DNA from: Ligula intestinalis
Lineage: Eukaryota; Platyhelminthes; Cestoda; Diphyllobothriidea; Diphyllobothriidae
Length of the DNA: 64,000 nt
Direction: 5' to 3'
Assembly (NCBI GenBank): GCA_036362985.1
Contig: JAYGXS010000005.1
Location: 31,171,893-31,235,892 of the forward strand
Positions within the stretch are counted from its first letter, which is position 1. Each line of letters begins with the position of its first letter. A program made the translations under genes and the position numbers. Positions 9,244 through 21,209 of this stretch are shown here, in pieces. Below the pieces are notes generated by a model that worked only from the letters and a program-made list of their open reading frames with translations, ran no database searches and had not been told where the DNA came from.

Positions 9244-12200
9244 CTGCAGCAGAAAAAACTCAGCGTTTGTTCTCGTCAGAGAGAGGGTACTTCGAAGGGG
9301 GGCCAGAGGCAGATTTCATGCCTTGGACAACACAGGGTCCGAGTGTGCCACCAGCATGGTTCCTTGCAAATTAGAACAATTCTAACAAACAGGCATACCA
9401 CATAAAACGAAAAATCTCTCTAAACGTTCTTGCAAAAGTGAAGGCATTACTTGAATAGATTTGACAAAGAAGCCGGCGGGGGAGCATCTGAGGTTAATGC
9501 ACGTACCGTGGGGAACTGAGAGCAACAATCGATTATATGATCAACACGCATGTTTACTTTGCATAACTGCCTATGTATTTCGTAGAAGTTAGCATGTTCA
9601 GTTTTACTACCTTGGCATCGGTTGTGTCATTCAAGACAAACACGATCCTACCCCTAGTCCAAACCCCCCAAACCTTGTACTCATAGGTTCAACAACAAGA
9701 AGGGCGTCTGATCTGATCCTAACAGCAATACTACATGCCTACCTAAATAAAATAAGTAGCCACGTTTATTATAAGAAGAGTGGGGTTACACCGAGTGTTG
9801 CCTCATCCGCCAACAATGGAAATGACATCTGAATTTTGAAACTTTAAAACCGAACTATACTCTTTCTTTGACTATAAAGTACGAATATGTAACCTTTTAG
9901 CAAATAAGTATGAAAGAACGTGTTGCGGGTGTTTTCTATAAATAATGCATGACTGCTTACATAGTATTAAAATCTTGATTAATTTTCAATGTCCCCATAC
10001 ATTTCAACATGATCTACATAAAATATGAACAGAAATATCCATTCTCAGATTTATACGGCAGCAACTTACGCTTCTTCGCTGTTATAAGCTCTGCAAAAAT
10101 TCCCGTTTCCGATTGAAAAGTCGTATTGGCAAACAATCTTTTTCGGTCATTCAGCATCAGGCTAGCACGTGACATGGAGAATGAAAGTTGTCAGTTAATT
10201 GCAGCGTTCATATGATCGCCAGGTTGAGGGGGGGAGGGGGGAGGGTGAGTGTAATTAGGCATCTGAGGTTTCCCTCTCCTCCTGAATGCGGGCACCAGTG
10301 CGGTAAGGACGTTGGTTGCGGCGCTCAGAGAAGACAGGGGGATGTTCTCACGGTCAGCGGAGCGAGGTCCGCATATCAGCCGCGCAGTTTGCGCTTAACT
10401 ATGCTCTGTGTCTTCATGAGGCTTGGGATTTCTGCGTGCAGGCAGCCAAGGGAGGCAGATTGCTTGTACCTGCGCCTTTTGACAGCATAGGATGAGTTTT
10501 GCTAACCGGATTGCCACTGCCTCTGCTGTGGCTAACACCTTTTATAAGCACAACGTCCTAACCACACTGGCGCCCGCATGGTTTTAATTTAAGCTCTTGA
10601 TATCGATTTAGAGTCGATATTAGTTTGTAGCCTATTTGCAGGTACTTTCTGAACAGATTTTTTTCCTTATTGGTTGTATTTGTCATTTTTATTATTGCGC
10701 ACAAATGGCTGGTTAGTTAAATAATTACTTCCCACTATTTTCTGCTTTGATACGGCAAACTTTTTAAGTGATTTTCATTCCCTGTGATATGACCCAACCA
10801 TACAGCCCCTATTCACATCGCTGCCGTAAGACACAATGGTGAGGCTAGCGATATCTAAGTACCTCGGCATATGGGAATGTTGCCTCTGAATGGATACACC
10901 AGTCCAATCTAACCAAAAAGGTTTCTTTTCAGTGGCTCGTCCTGTAGGAAAAAAAGTTAAGTGACGGTGTGCGAGTGGGCATCTGGATGCAGGACAAAAA
11001 GGTGCCTACTACTGCCAAAACAGTGACTGTTGACACAAGAGTTAGCAATGAGGCTGACAAACAAAATGAGGAGCAATGAATAAGGACTCATGGAGAGGAC
11101 AAGGTGAGGTAACCTACCCCGCTGTCGAAACAGCTCCTGAATGCGATCAAAGCCGGGCGCCTCAGTCGCAGAAGACCACTGCTTTCGCTGCTTTTCCAGT
11201 TCGGCCAGATCCAGCAACATGGCCTCCGCGGTGAGGCGGGCGTCCGTGGAGGTTTCCACAATGACACCCACGGGACCACGCTTGGACCAGCCGGACGCAT
11301 AGAGGAGACCCGGTGCGGGTCCTTTGGCCGTCAGACCGGAGACATCCACACGACCTAGGTTATCCAGGCAGGCCACTACACCACGCTCTTCGTCAAAGGG
11401 CAGGTCCTCATCGATGCGCAGACTGCGGTAGCCAATACTGCGAAGTACCAGACCGCATTCCAGCCTCTCCAATGGTGCCTGTGGATCCCGTACCACGCGC
11501 TGGTTAGGCCCCACGGGACCCTGTTTGAGATGGGGGTGCGGGGGGAAGGAGTAATAGACTTCGGCGAAAAAGAAAACAACCCAAAAGATACATTTTCTTC
11601 AAGAAGAAATTTGAAGAAAGCGTAATTTTCAACCGAACGAGAACAATAATATTTTTGTGTATGTTTTCTATAGTATATACTTTGAGTGATCAGGGCTCAT
11701 CAAATCAAGGAGGAAAATGCATCCTGCTTATGTGGTCATTTTTCGAGAGTATGCTTTAAGTTGGCAGCTAGAAAGAAGCACTTTCAGAAGCTGGTATCCT
11801 GACGTGACTAAAATATCTTAAGATCAAGCGGTTAGACGATAGTTCATATTAAAACCCTACTTGAGATAGACAATCTACTGTAGGAGTTCGCGACCACTTA
11901 TTCAACTACATACGGTTACTGTTTAGAAATAAGACTTGCTTTATTCAAAGCTCCCCGCATCATTGTAATCTGCCTTAGCAGGCGGCTGGTTCCGTCTCGC
12001 TGACCTGAAGATCCTTGACCGAAATCCTCGCGGGCCCAACTACTGGCGGTTTCCTAGGGGCCACTTGAACAAGCCACCCCTCTGCCAACGCAACAGAGGC
12101 CTCTATACCCGACACCCCCTCGGGCAATACAACACATCAATCGCACCCCACTTGAAATCTCTTCAAAATCACGGAAAAGCAACAGTCGTCTCCCTCACAG

Positions 12201-15200
12201 GCACATAAACAGACACTCACGCGTGACTGGACTGAATCAACTCTAGCCCTGACTTCGCTAGCAGTTACTGCTACATGAGACAGCAAATCAGGCTTCTGTG
12301 CACAAGAAAGCCCCATCCTGGTGCCTTCCATCTTTTACCTACAACTCGGAATTCGGCCTGATGATCGCAGTGGTCCGAAGACGACCACTACTTACATGCT
12401 TAAGACTCAAGCATTGCAGTTTTAAGCACACTTGGCAGGGTCTCACTGTAATCTGAAGTGTCTTGCTTAGATAAATCCCCTCTATCCTCGCCATGCCCAC
12501 CCGAATATCAGACCAACAATTGTTGCTTCATGCACCTATCATATCATCCTTGTCGAGGTCGATAGTTAATTGGACAATACATCTGGTCTTTTTAATAGGC
12601 AATAACTGTACACAGCATAATAAGAGATCCTGAAACTATATGGCGTCAACAGGCTCTGCTTACCGCACCGCCTTTACCTCGTTCAGTTTTTTCCTGGAAA
12701 ACAGTGCTTACAGCTGCCCAGGATGGCGTATGGGGACGAGCAAGAGAGAAAAGAACGAAACAGGCGTGTGAGACAGTGGGAAGTAGAGCAGGAGAAAGAC
12801 AGGGACGAGACTGTGGCGGAGAGAACGAGTTGAAATCCAGGTAGGACCTCTTATTAAACTGCGTACGATCATTGCCTAGTAATAAGATCGACAAGTTGCA
12901 GTTTTAAGTATACTTGACAGGGGCTCACTGTAATCTGAACTGCCCTGCTTCGATAACTTCTCTCCTCGTTTTCCTTCACCGTGCGCATCCGAATATCAAA
13001 CCGATTATTCATACTTTATGCACCTATCGCACCTTCTCCTTCAAGGTCGATATATAATTGGAAAGTGTATTTCACCTTTCTTATAGGTAACGACGCACGC
13101 GCTTCAATAAGAGGTTGTAGGAGTTTGTCGCCTAGCCCAACTACACGCGAGTCACCCTGTCCTCGGCTACCATAAATTGCATCCCACGTGATCGATTAAC
13201 TCATGTCAGTTTTTCAAACGGCATCGATTGACTCGCTGCTTCAAATGTGCATACGCTTGATGTCAATCAATACTTCCGCCTCATCTGATTGGCGGCAGCT
13301 AACAGAGCAATCGTCGCGCAGCCAAAGTTTCATTCACCCATACAGCTTCGCGGGAGCACTTGGCGTGCACAAGCTGCTGGCAGCCGGCTCATAACACGGC
13401 TTTTGTACCGTCTATTTTCCGGCAATAAAGCTCCCGCTATCAACACCATCTTCCCTGAGTCTTGATTTGGGGGAACCTTCTGCTTGTGAAAAACTGCTAA
13501 CTTCAACAAGGTTTCGAAATTCTTTAAAGTCATCAGATTCTGTGAAGGCAAGAACGAGATTGTGACGGAGACAACGAGTTAACATCGAAGTAGGACCAAA
13601 CATAAACCAAACAGACCTCGAGTCTGTTAACAGCCAATTCCAGACCGGCGACGCGAGAGGCAGAAATGGAGGAGGAGGAAGGTGACGCGCTGGCGTCCGC
13701 CGCCGCCGAGGAGGTGGACAGGACTCGAACCGGTGAGCGAAGGAAACGGAATTCACAGGAGAGACGATGTTGTGCGTACTCATCAGTGCCTCGGTTTAGA
13801 GCGGCGCAGCGTTGTTGCTGCGCAGCGTCCACACTGAGTAGAAATTGTGTTAATCGACGACGAGGTCGGGGAAGAGCTAAAATGCAGGAGATCAAAGTCG
13901 TGCCAACCAAAGACAATAACCGGTTGCGATTATTCAGAAATGTTAGTGAGAGAAAGGGAACATTGCGGAACTACCATTTCGACTTCAGGCTCAAAATTGA
14001 TCGAGGAAGGTTACTCACTATGCCCAGACCCCCAATACACAAAACTATCAGGGTAAAGGGCCCCAGCTGCTAGCCGATACGCTGACACGCCGAAGGCACG
14101 GGTATGTGCTCATAGAGAAAGAAGGGTGTCGGCGAGACAACCACGAGGGCGTCAGGAGAAGGTGGGAGGGGGAAGGCGGAGGAGTTGCCACCGCGACAGG
14201 ATTCGGTCCAGTGAAAGTGACAAAATCAGTGTGCGGGCTGTACGTGCAGACGCGAGAGGAACAACCTTTTCACCCTGGATTCACCCTCATAATCAAGAAA
14301 ACTTTGATCAATCAATGAATCACGAACCTAGTGGTTATAACAGTACTGGCTGCGACAAAAACGGATAGACATACAATCACAGGACGAGGCAAACAATGGG
14401 AGGAGACGATAGGCGCGAAGATGTTTAATACACCGGGGGGGGGGGGAACTTGGCAGGATGAGAGACGACAGTGTAAGAATACGAAACAGAGGAGCCCTAG
14501 TAGTCAACGGTCCACCCAAACGAGGTGGTCGGCGCCTCGATACCAGTAATCGGGAAGAGATGCAGATGAGTAAAGGTTCACAAAGTAAAAAAAACGGTTG
14601 AGAAATTCTAAGCTCCCTCCCACTCCCACGCAATGCAGATGCTAAAGAGACATACCGACTCTCATAAAATATAGCAATAGATTTAGATAGCTTGTGAGGA
14701 GTGGCGTTGAAGCCGGGTATAGAAGAGCGCGAATACCACAGAAAACATATCAGAAATTATTTTATGATTGATTTGAAAACTCACCTACGTTACAAAATCA
14801 GAAATTTTTGAAAAATCACAAATGCTGCGCCCTCCTTAACAGCTACAGATAATTTTATCGGAAGAAGGTGTGCTTATCGACCAGGTAACCGGACGTACTT
14901 GTCTCGTTGGGGTTCGATCGAGCGCATCCACAGTCGCACGACGATTGGTAAGCTATGCACAGACGGGGTTCAGAAAAATACCAGGGTGACTGAGATGGCC
15001 ACTGCCAACCTATTAGACGTCGCCATCCAGTCAGCCTTACCCACATCCAGGTTTGGATGATCTAGGATACGAACTGGAGTTATTTGGTCATTGAGTCATC
15101 CAAAGTTCGCCCATCGGGCCCATAGCGCAAGGAAAAGGTTCACACATGAAAGTTGCTTCCCGTAAGGCCAACAACCTAATCCTCGAGTCGGCTTCGTTGC

Positions 15201-18200
15201 GCCTTGCAGTGTTGTCTTCCCAAGCCTAGAACTTTCATACCCAGACAGCGTATTCCAGTTGTGGTCGCACAAATGTGCTGTATATCTTGGCAAAGCACTG
15301 CTCGTCAAAGCTGGCGAAGACATACCTGATGAGACACAGAATTGACATCGCGGAACTGGTGAGGCGATGGATCGAGGGCAGCTGTGATCTATGCACTCGA
15401 ACTCTTCAGACCTTCTACTTCCTGGAGAGTCGTGCCACTCAGTATGTTCTACCGTCTCCAGATCGACGTTTGGCTAGAAGCCAATTCGTCGGCCAATGCT
15501 CGAGACGGTATAGTTATGGTAGCAGTTGCTCCTTATCGGCTTCCTTTATGACAGTTTGGTATGATCTGTAAACGCCCTGGCTTCACCGCCTGGGACGAAG
15601 TCAACGACAACTAAGACAAACAAGGTGAGGCAACGAACGGAATCCAGCGGGACAGTTGGCATAAGAAGGGAATTAGAGCATTCGGTCAAAAAGGGGCATA
15701 TCCTAAAACAACTAAAAAGTGCGAGCTGATCGACTCAGGAGAGGTGAGGCAGAGGTCGAGAGGAATTTAAGCAAAAGATACGCGAATAGGATAAAATTTG
15801 CGCAAACTGGGTTTGAAACTATGAAAAGAGGTAGGCGTAAATCAACAGCGACAGGCAAAAATGCAGATAGGGGGGACAGCCAGAGCCAGAAAAACAGAAA
15901 GACACAAAACAGACGAATAAAAGGCGCAAAAAGGAAACCTACATTCAATCACCTGTTCCAGGCTGGAACCGGTACCTAGCGTCCCACCCAAGACACCGGG
16001 CGGGGTGAATTTGATGGTCAAATTGTTGTCGGGATCCCGAATGTGACGCAAAGATGGCAGTTGGGTCATCTCCCGAAACTCCTTCAGAGTGAATGCCACT
16101 TGAAGGGGACCTCTTCGGCCGACGACAACTACTCGTTGTACACGACTGGTAGACAGAACCGACAAAACGGGCTCTGGGATATCTGTATTCTGTAAGATAC
16201 GGCAACAACACATTTTTATGAGCACGGTGAGGCACCAAGAAGTGACATACATTCGGAAATCAGCTCTGGATGAGCCAGACACTTGAACGAGAATTATTCA
16301 AACTAGCTCATATCTACAGCTAAGTAACTAACTTATCAGCGGTGAGGTATATGCGACATGCAAGTTCCGACAGAATGACTTGGCATCGAGGCTAGCGGAA
16401 TGTATTCAATGGAGTAAGTATGCAGCAAAGAACAAAGAAACCGAATTTAGTGGTAACTACGGGGATAAGAAATCAGTAAAATTATAAGGGGATGTTAACG
16501 ACAAGGATGCAAGAGACCTTTACACAGACTGCCTTAAGCGGCTAACAGTTGCCTGAATAATGGCGAAACAAATTCTATTAGCGTGGGGGATCAGAAGTAA
16601 AAGCCTAAAAATGGACGTAAGTTATAAATAAATACAAAACGGATAAGACGAACCCCCAATCGCTCGATTGGCGAAAGGAGAATCCTTGCTACGTCAAGCG
16701 CGACGTTTCCCATGCCGACAACGGCGACCGTTTCACAATCTAAATCCGGGGCACCCTATAGAAGAAAAGAACAAAACGCCTACTTATTCGCATATAGTAA
16801 CACCTATAGTCAACAGTAATAATTTGTATGTATTAGGGCATAGCATCGAACCCTCCAGCTGTACACGGAATGGTCATCATCATCATCCTCATCATCAGGC
16901 CCTTGAAGCACACCGCATTTGCTGGGAAGGGCACCACCAAAACCCCTCCCTCTCCTTATACTCGGCACTTGTTATAGGAGCGCAACCCAAATAACGCCTG
17001 CCATGGCTTGCTCTGGTGCCTGTGTTTGTCCAGCGCATCTACCACGTGGTCAGTACCGGCTAAAACCCATCCACCATAGCATTGCCGGTGACAACAGAAA
17101 CACACACATCCAACGTTAAGATGTTCCTCGGTAGAAACTATTAGAAATAGAAAATGCAACTGCGATGGTGAAATGAACCCAACAAATAGGAGCACGAGGC
17201 AGAAACTTCGGACAACCAGTACACAACAGATAAAATCATAGGTAGCGAATATGTCGGAAATTAACCCTACTGAAAAATTGTAAGTAAGTAGTTATTAAAC
17301 ACATCGACTGCACACTTCGACAACCCCTAAACAGTTCTATGTCAAATCGCCAAAGTGAAAAAACAGCAACACACAGGTCTGAGTAAAATAAACTGCGCAG
17401 TGGACATACCATGCTGGACTGTGGAAAGCCATTGTACCAGCCGACGAAATCCTTAGCTGAAACAACACCGCGAAGATCCTAAAAGACAATTTATGGGAAA
17501 GATTGGATGCGGGGGCTGGGGAGAAGACATACCTCACCCTCAATATTCATCCGCCTATCCAAAGTGGCTCCATAGGCCTACAGCTGGAGATAGAACCGGA
17601 AAGGTACAAAACAAACAAACCAACAACACGGCGTCGTAAGCCTCGCGTAGCTCTCGCAGTCTGACATCTTTACCAACCGTCACGTTGCCCCAGTACTGAA
17701 GGCGGGGATTTTCAGCCACCTGCGTGAACGTGTTTATGACGTTCTGTTGACAAATGAGAGAGAGAGAGAAAAAAATATATAACACAAGAATGTACACAAC
17801 TAGGAAAACACAGGAGAGCGGGAGGTTACCTTGACTTCGGGGTGATCAGGAGCTACTCCATAGCGCACGAGACCGAAGGGAGTCGGCAGTTTCTCCAGGA
17901 TGTCGACGCGAAGTTCCTTGTTATACTGTTTATTTAGAAGGCACATGAATAAAAATCAGTTTGAAGATAGTGGCGGGGAAATTTATGATAATTATTACTT
18001 GTAAAAGGGAGGACCGTTATAAAAAATAAAAGTGGAATCGACAAGAACAAGGCAGACCGAAACCGCCAGTTCTGGTCTATTAGCCATTATCAGCCTGTCA
18101 CTACAAATCGTTCCATGAAAAAAGTTTCGGGTTCGAATGTCGAGAGATCCACACCTGCGATTGCGTATAACTTGCTGATAACGGCTAATAAGCCAGAACT

Positions 18201-21063
18201 GGCCATTTCGGTTTCACTTCAACTACATTGCCTCATATGCCGGTATCAGCTAGTGAGGACTCAAGCCCACCAATTTGCTCGCCTCCACGATGAGAGGTAA
18301 TCAAGATGAGATAAAAAGCACCATGTGGCAGGGAACTGCGATAGTGAGAGAATTTTTCCTAATTCCCGCCGAATCAGTCAGTTTTGACGAATAATTTAAG
18401 ACGTCCCGGAGAACAGGCATAATTGTGACTACAATGAAACGCCTAATTTGGTTGCGAGGGGAGTTGTTCACGCAACAGCGAAACTAGAGAAAAGATAAGA
18501 AATTGACAAGCAGAAAGTCACAAGTGCTGTTCGACCAGAAGGAGAAGATGCGAGTGCTAGAACAATGCGTTTATTTGCTTTGCGTTTCCGGATTCTCGCT
18601 CGAAGCCATCATCAGAGACAATCACAGAAAAGGGTGATTGAGACACAAGGTGCGCAGTATTAACGAGACTGAAGTCCTCATACGAGGTGACAATTATGTG
18701 AACCACGAGCTGCTCGAATCATGATTCTCAGGCCCGAAGCCCATCAACAAGCGCAATGAGCTGTCACTATCACATCCTGTACTGAGACTTTGTCTGAGCA
18801 GGGCAATCAGTCACTTGGGGAGGACACAGGCGATTGACAATTTCAGTGACAGTGGACCAAATTGTCGCTAAAATCCAAAATGGCTGACGAAATCGCGGCG
18901 TGAACGACTCAGACACGAGCTGCCGAGTCAGCATCGCATCAAATAGGACCCACTGAGCGATGAGCACAAGAGCGGAGTACTCTTTTGTTTTGCTATATGA
19001 TGGCTTTTGCACGTTTCGAGACGATAACTACAGTTTACTCTAACTGCAAGCATGAAAAACATTGAACCTCAACGGCCCCAAGTGAACGGCAGCAACTTCA
19101 AGTTACTTATGTGAAAAAGTAAAAAGAGGGTAGTTTTTTGAGGGAGGCAGCCAGTCCCTCCTTAGGCAGGTGGATATGCTTTTCTTAAACTAAGTAGTGC
19201 GTGCGCGTATAACACACTCACTGCGGTTTAATAGCAAAAACAGCCATTTAGGTTGGTTCGAAACAGCACAAATGAAGACTCAGTAACCTCCTGGTCGTGA
19301 GAAGCGTCAATATAGGCGGCAAAACGCTTCGTTTGATAGTGTCACGCAGGGAATGGAAAATACCCTATAGTTAGCCACAGCATATTGTTTAATCTGTAGA
19401 ATACGTCGACCGGACGTCGTATAAAAACTCGCCATGAATTGGCGAGCAGCAAATGGCTTGTCTAGAAACTTTAATGATACCGGATAGGCCAACAGCAGAA
19501 ATTAATACTACCAGAATGCAAAACAATAAAGCCAGCATTTCCGACCTTCAAATATATAGTAAGACCCAGAATTTGCCGATTAAAAAATATCTAAATACTA
19601 GCGCGGAAGCCCGGCTTCGCCTTGGGCTTCCTTACATGTTGTTGTCCCTTACGTAGGCAAACCTTATATGAGAACCTCTTAAAATAATTATGGTCACTTC
19701 AGTTTTATTAGGAAAATATAGGTAAATACCTCTGAACTCCCTCTTTGTACATAGCTGTGATGCAGAACGTGTGGCGTTGCCAGTAATGAACCTGCGTTAA
19801 GGGGGGCAGAACCGTTGTTGATGTACTTGCAGATGTACTTGATGGACTTCGCTGCGTTGCGAAATTCAACATTTATGTGGGCGTCTAATACTTTCGACAG
19901 TAGGGGACAATACGGTACAATCTAACGGTTATCAATTACAACCCCATCGGTTCTCCTATCATTGATAACTGCTTCGAATCCGCCAATCTCAGGTTGTCAC
20001 CTTCTGCAGAGAGGGTAACCATCGCCATCAGTCTGAGTTGCACCTAGGAATCACTTGGGATATCTCTTGGTACATTTGCCATCTTTCATGCAAGGACTGT
20101 TGGGATTTATCTGACCGCATGGACCATGCACCATTTGAGTTTTGATCGTTTCAAGCAGAAGAGGGTCAACGGACCGGTAAGGCAACTCTGCGCATATGAA
20201 TTTTTCGACATCAGAAGAGTGTAGTTTTTCCTTTAGCCAGACCAAACTGTGACCAAGGGGCAGTCCTCTCTTTTGCCACTCTACAGTGTACATATGACAC
20301 AGAACGTCACCGAAAATTTTGAATTTTTTGACGAGTTTCATCAGGGTTTTCAACTTAAGCTGGAATACCCGCGCGGACAAATGATGGCGATCCTTTGGCA
20401 TTTGACCGGGAGCAGCTCATCAGTAAATTCAGACCATAATGGGTTGCAGGTAGAAGTAATGAATAGATCCGGGCGTCCAAAATGTCGAACATAAACCAAC
20501 GCATCCTGAGTTTTCTCATGCATATAGCGAGGTAGACGGCGCTCCCCGTGGCGTATTCACATCCACCTGCCACGTCGGATGTCAATCGCGAGTCTGAAAC
20601 AGCTGCCTGCCACCAATGATAACGGGGACAAACACAGACACAGTGACACCGGCACTGTCCCCTGTGTGATCGGCGTACGGACTGGCGCGCGAAAGGTGGA
20701 TGGCGCGTCGCGTGTGACTGACGTATGGACAGGCGCGCATGCCCGCGTGCAGAAGGCGCAGAAGGAATTTTAATCTGACCCCTGGGACCAATGATAATGG
20801 AGGTCCACACAGAGGCAGTCGAGACTTTGATTAAGTATATAGATTTGCCAGTGAAAGCAAGAAAAGGTTTAGGGATACAGATACAGAATGACAATAGATA
20901 CCTTAAGGAGATACTGAGCAGCATAAAATGCTGATGGACCGCTGCCAACAATGCACACATGCTGGCCTCTGTTAGGCTGAAAACTCCACTTGGCAGCACA
21001 AGCAGTGAGACGATGACCCAGTCTCGTCGCGTCGCAGAAAGCAAGGGATTTTGCCGAGAACAT
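9086..21063 (-). CDS. FDXR: NADPH:adrenodoxin (ferredoxin) reductase, mitochondrial, 10 coding exons
   Basis: This is the flavoenzyme that passes electrons from NADPH through FAD to mitochondrial ferredoxin, which in invertebrates supports Fe-S cluster assembly and heme A synthesis. Coding exons in transcript order: 20902-21063, 17830-17925, 17621-17743, 17533-17577, 17410-17478, 16654-16755, 15976-16189, 13617-13876, 11118-11520, 9086-9243. They sum to 1632 nt, 543 codons plus TGA (human protein about 491 residues). Every junction is GT-AG and all phases agree. Visible: a basic presequence, FAD site [32 protein letters not shown] site [22 protein letters not shown], and [11 protein letters not shown] near the C-terminus. 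The extra length is mostly a Ser/Ala-rich insert in exon 8. Introns carry repeats and a Helitron relic. Confidence 0.95.
9244..11117 (-). other. FDXR: FDXR intron 9
   Basis: GT at 11117-11116 and AG at 9245-9244. I see no embedded gene. A GGGGGGAGGGGGGAGGG purine run lies at 10229-10246. Confidence 0.7.
11118..11520 (-). CDS. FDXR: FDXR exon 9
   Basis: 134 codons plus 1 nt. Encodes [46 protein letters not shown] and [24 protein letters not shown] is the conserved C-terminal FAD contact segment. Acceptor CTCAAACAG, donor GTAGGT. Confidence 0.93.
12410..13605 (-). repeat. Diverged direct duplication inside FDXR intron 8
   Basis: 12415-12640 and 12892-13125 align (GCAGTTTTAAG...GGCAGGGTCTCACTGTAATCTGAA, then CCGAATATCA, CACCTATC, GAGGTCGATA). 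The following blocks 12780-12850 and 13552-13600 also align (AACGAGACTGTGGCGGAGA, GTAGGACC). The right copy abuts the exon 8 donor, so intron sequence next to the exon seems to have been duplicated. Confidence 0.6.
13617..13876 (-). CDS. FDXR: FDXR exon 8 with Ser/Ala-rich insert
   Basis: Begins [20 protein letters not shown], then [12 protein letters not shown], and ends [11 protein letters not shown], matching PRPRKRLTELLL, LRFFRSPQQVL and VRLAVTRLE of the human protein. A lineage-specific run of Ser, Ala and Asp (about 20 residues) replaces a short loop. Acceptor CATTTTAG, donor GTCTGT. Confidence 0.9.
14435..14451 (+). repeat. Poly-G tract in FDXR intron
   Basis: A run of G at about 14440-14449 in intron 7. 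No function seen. Confidence 0.6.
15976..16189 (-). CDS. FDXR: FDXR exon 7
   Basis: 71 codons plus 1 nt. Encodes [20 protein letters not shown] then [28 protein letters not shown] includes the arginines that bind the NADPH 2'-phosphate in the family. I chose donor CTAG|GTACCG because it gives the phase needed by exon 8. A second GT at the 3' side would not. Confidence 0.88.
16654..16755 (-). CDS. FDXR: FDXR exon 6 (NADP-binding motif)
   Basis: 34 codons including [20 protein letters not shown] and [23 protein letters not shown] is the dinucleotide-binding turn of the NADPH domain. Acceptor TTCTTCTATAG. The donor GTTCGT is weak but keeps frame with exon 7. Confidence 0.9.
16872..16898 (+). 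repeat. (CAT)n microsatellite
   Basis: An imperfect CAT repeat in FDXR intron 5, just upstream (in transcript sense) of exon 6. Confidence 0.7.
17410..17478 (-). CDS. FDXR: FDXR exon 5
   Basis: 23 codons, [20 protein letters not shown] then SSM. Contains the conserved VGWYNG segment. Acceptor GTCTTTTAG, donor GTATGT, phase 0. Confidence 0.92.
17533..17577 (-). CDS. FDXR: FDXR exon 4 (45-nt micro-exon)
   Basis: 15 codons, [15 protein letters not shown], between acceptor CCAGCTGTAG and donor GTATGT. It fills exactly the gap between exons 3 and 5 relative to known reductases (human SYGAEDHRALEIPGE), so this short exon is convincing. Confidence 0.88.
17621..17743 (-). CDS. FDXR: FDXR exon 3
   Basis: 41 codons, phase 0. 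Encodes [10 protein letters not shown]...[11 protein letters not shown]...[11 protein letters not shown], which aligns with the family segment between the FAD dinucleotide motif and the NADP domain. Acceptor GTCAACAG, donor GTTTGT. Confidence 0.93.
17830..17925 (-). CDS. FDXR: FDXR exon 2
   Basis: 32 codons, phase 0 at both ends. Encodes [20 protein letters not shown] and DHPEVK, the region after the first beta strands of the FAD domain. Acceptor AAACAG, donor GTAACC. Confidence 0.93.
18541..18625 (-). ncRNA. Hammerhead-like PLE tail, partly decayed
   Basis: The minus strand reads GTCTCTGATGATGGCTTCGA...GAATCCGGAAACGCAAAGCAAATAAACG and ends CGCATCTTCTCC. CUGAUGA and GAAA are kept, but the cleavage triplet reads CGC, not NUH, so it should be inactive. 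The position of AATAAA and the CGCATCTTCT end match the tails at 3.2 and 41.7 kb. Confidence 0.5.
19803..20525 (-). pseudogene. Helitron Rep (HUH) domain relic
   Basis: On the minus strand: [20 protein letters not shown], then [50 protein letters not shown], and further on DAHINVEF and [13 protein letters not shown]. This order is that of the Helitron Rep N-terminal region, which nicks DNA for rolling-circle transposition. The catalytic His pair reads GLPLGH where GLPHAH is usual, so the first His is lost. The two-tyrosine segment YICKY is kept. There are stops and frame changes after 20051. It lies in FDXR intron 1. Helitron ends were not found. Confidence 0.85.
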
Positions 21064-21091
21064 ATCGCAGAGGACTTGAAGTCACACAGCT
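20902..21091 (-). CDS. FDXR: FDXR exon 1 (presequence and FAD-binding motif)
   Basis: Coding runs from ATG 21063 to AAG at 20902, then donor GTATCT. It encodes a 26-30 residue leader rich in Arg, Lys, Ser and Ala with almost no acid, as in a mitochondrial presequence, then [20 protein letters not shown]. The nucleotide-binding turn is GSGPSA, where relatives usually have GSGPAG. A strong acceptor (TTTATTTTTGCAG) lies 28 nt upstream of ATG, so the exon probably starts at 21091. It may receive a 5'-UTR exon or a spliced leader. Confidence 0.9.
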
Positions 21092-21209
21092 CTGCAAAAA
21101 TAAACATAATATCGAATGAGGATACCTTTTCGTATGTTTCGAAAGGAATACAGAAAGGAGCACAAGTGTTTCTACTGCAATACTGGAAACAACTAAAGAC
21201 AGCCAATTG

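Larger units (their letters stand above)
17926..20901 (-). other. FDXR: FDXR intron 1, repeat-rich
   Basis: Holds two copies of the 45.7-kb-type short repeat (18040-18110 and, inverted, 18165-18215), a PLE-like tail (18541-18625) and a Helitron relic (19803-20525). A perfect 8-bp hairpin, GGAAGCCC with GGGCTTCC, is at 19606-19631. Confidence 0.7.

Noticed and set aside
13666..14073. Plus-strand ORF of 135 codons
   Set aside because: It is the antisense of FDXR exon 8. The minus frame matches the reductase, with good splice sites.
20355..21206. Minus-strand ORF of 283 codons
   Set aside because: It is an alternative frame across FDXR exon 1, part of intron 1 and the Helitron relic. No domain, while the other frames match known families.
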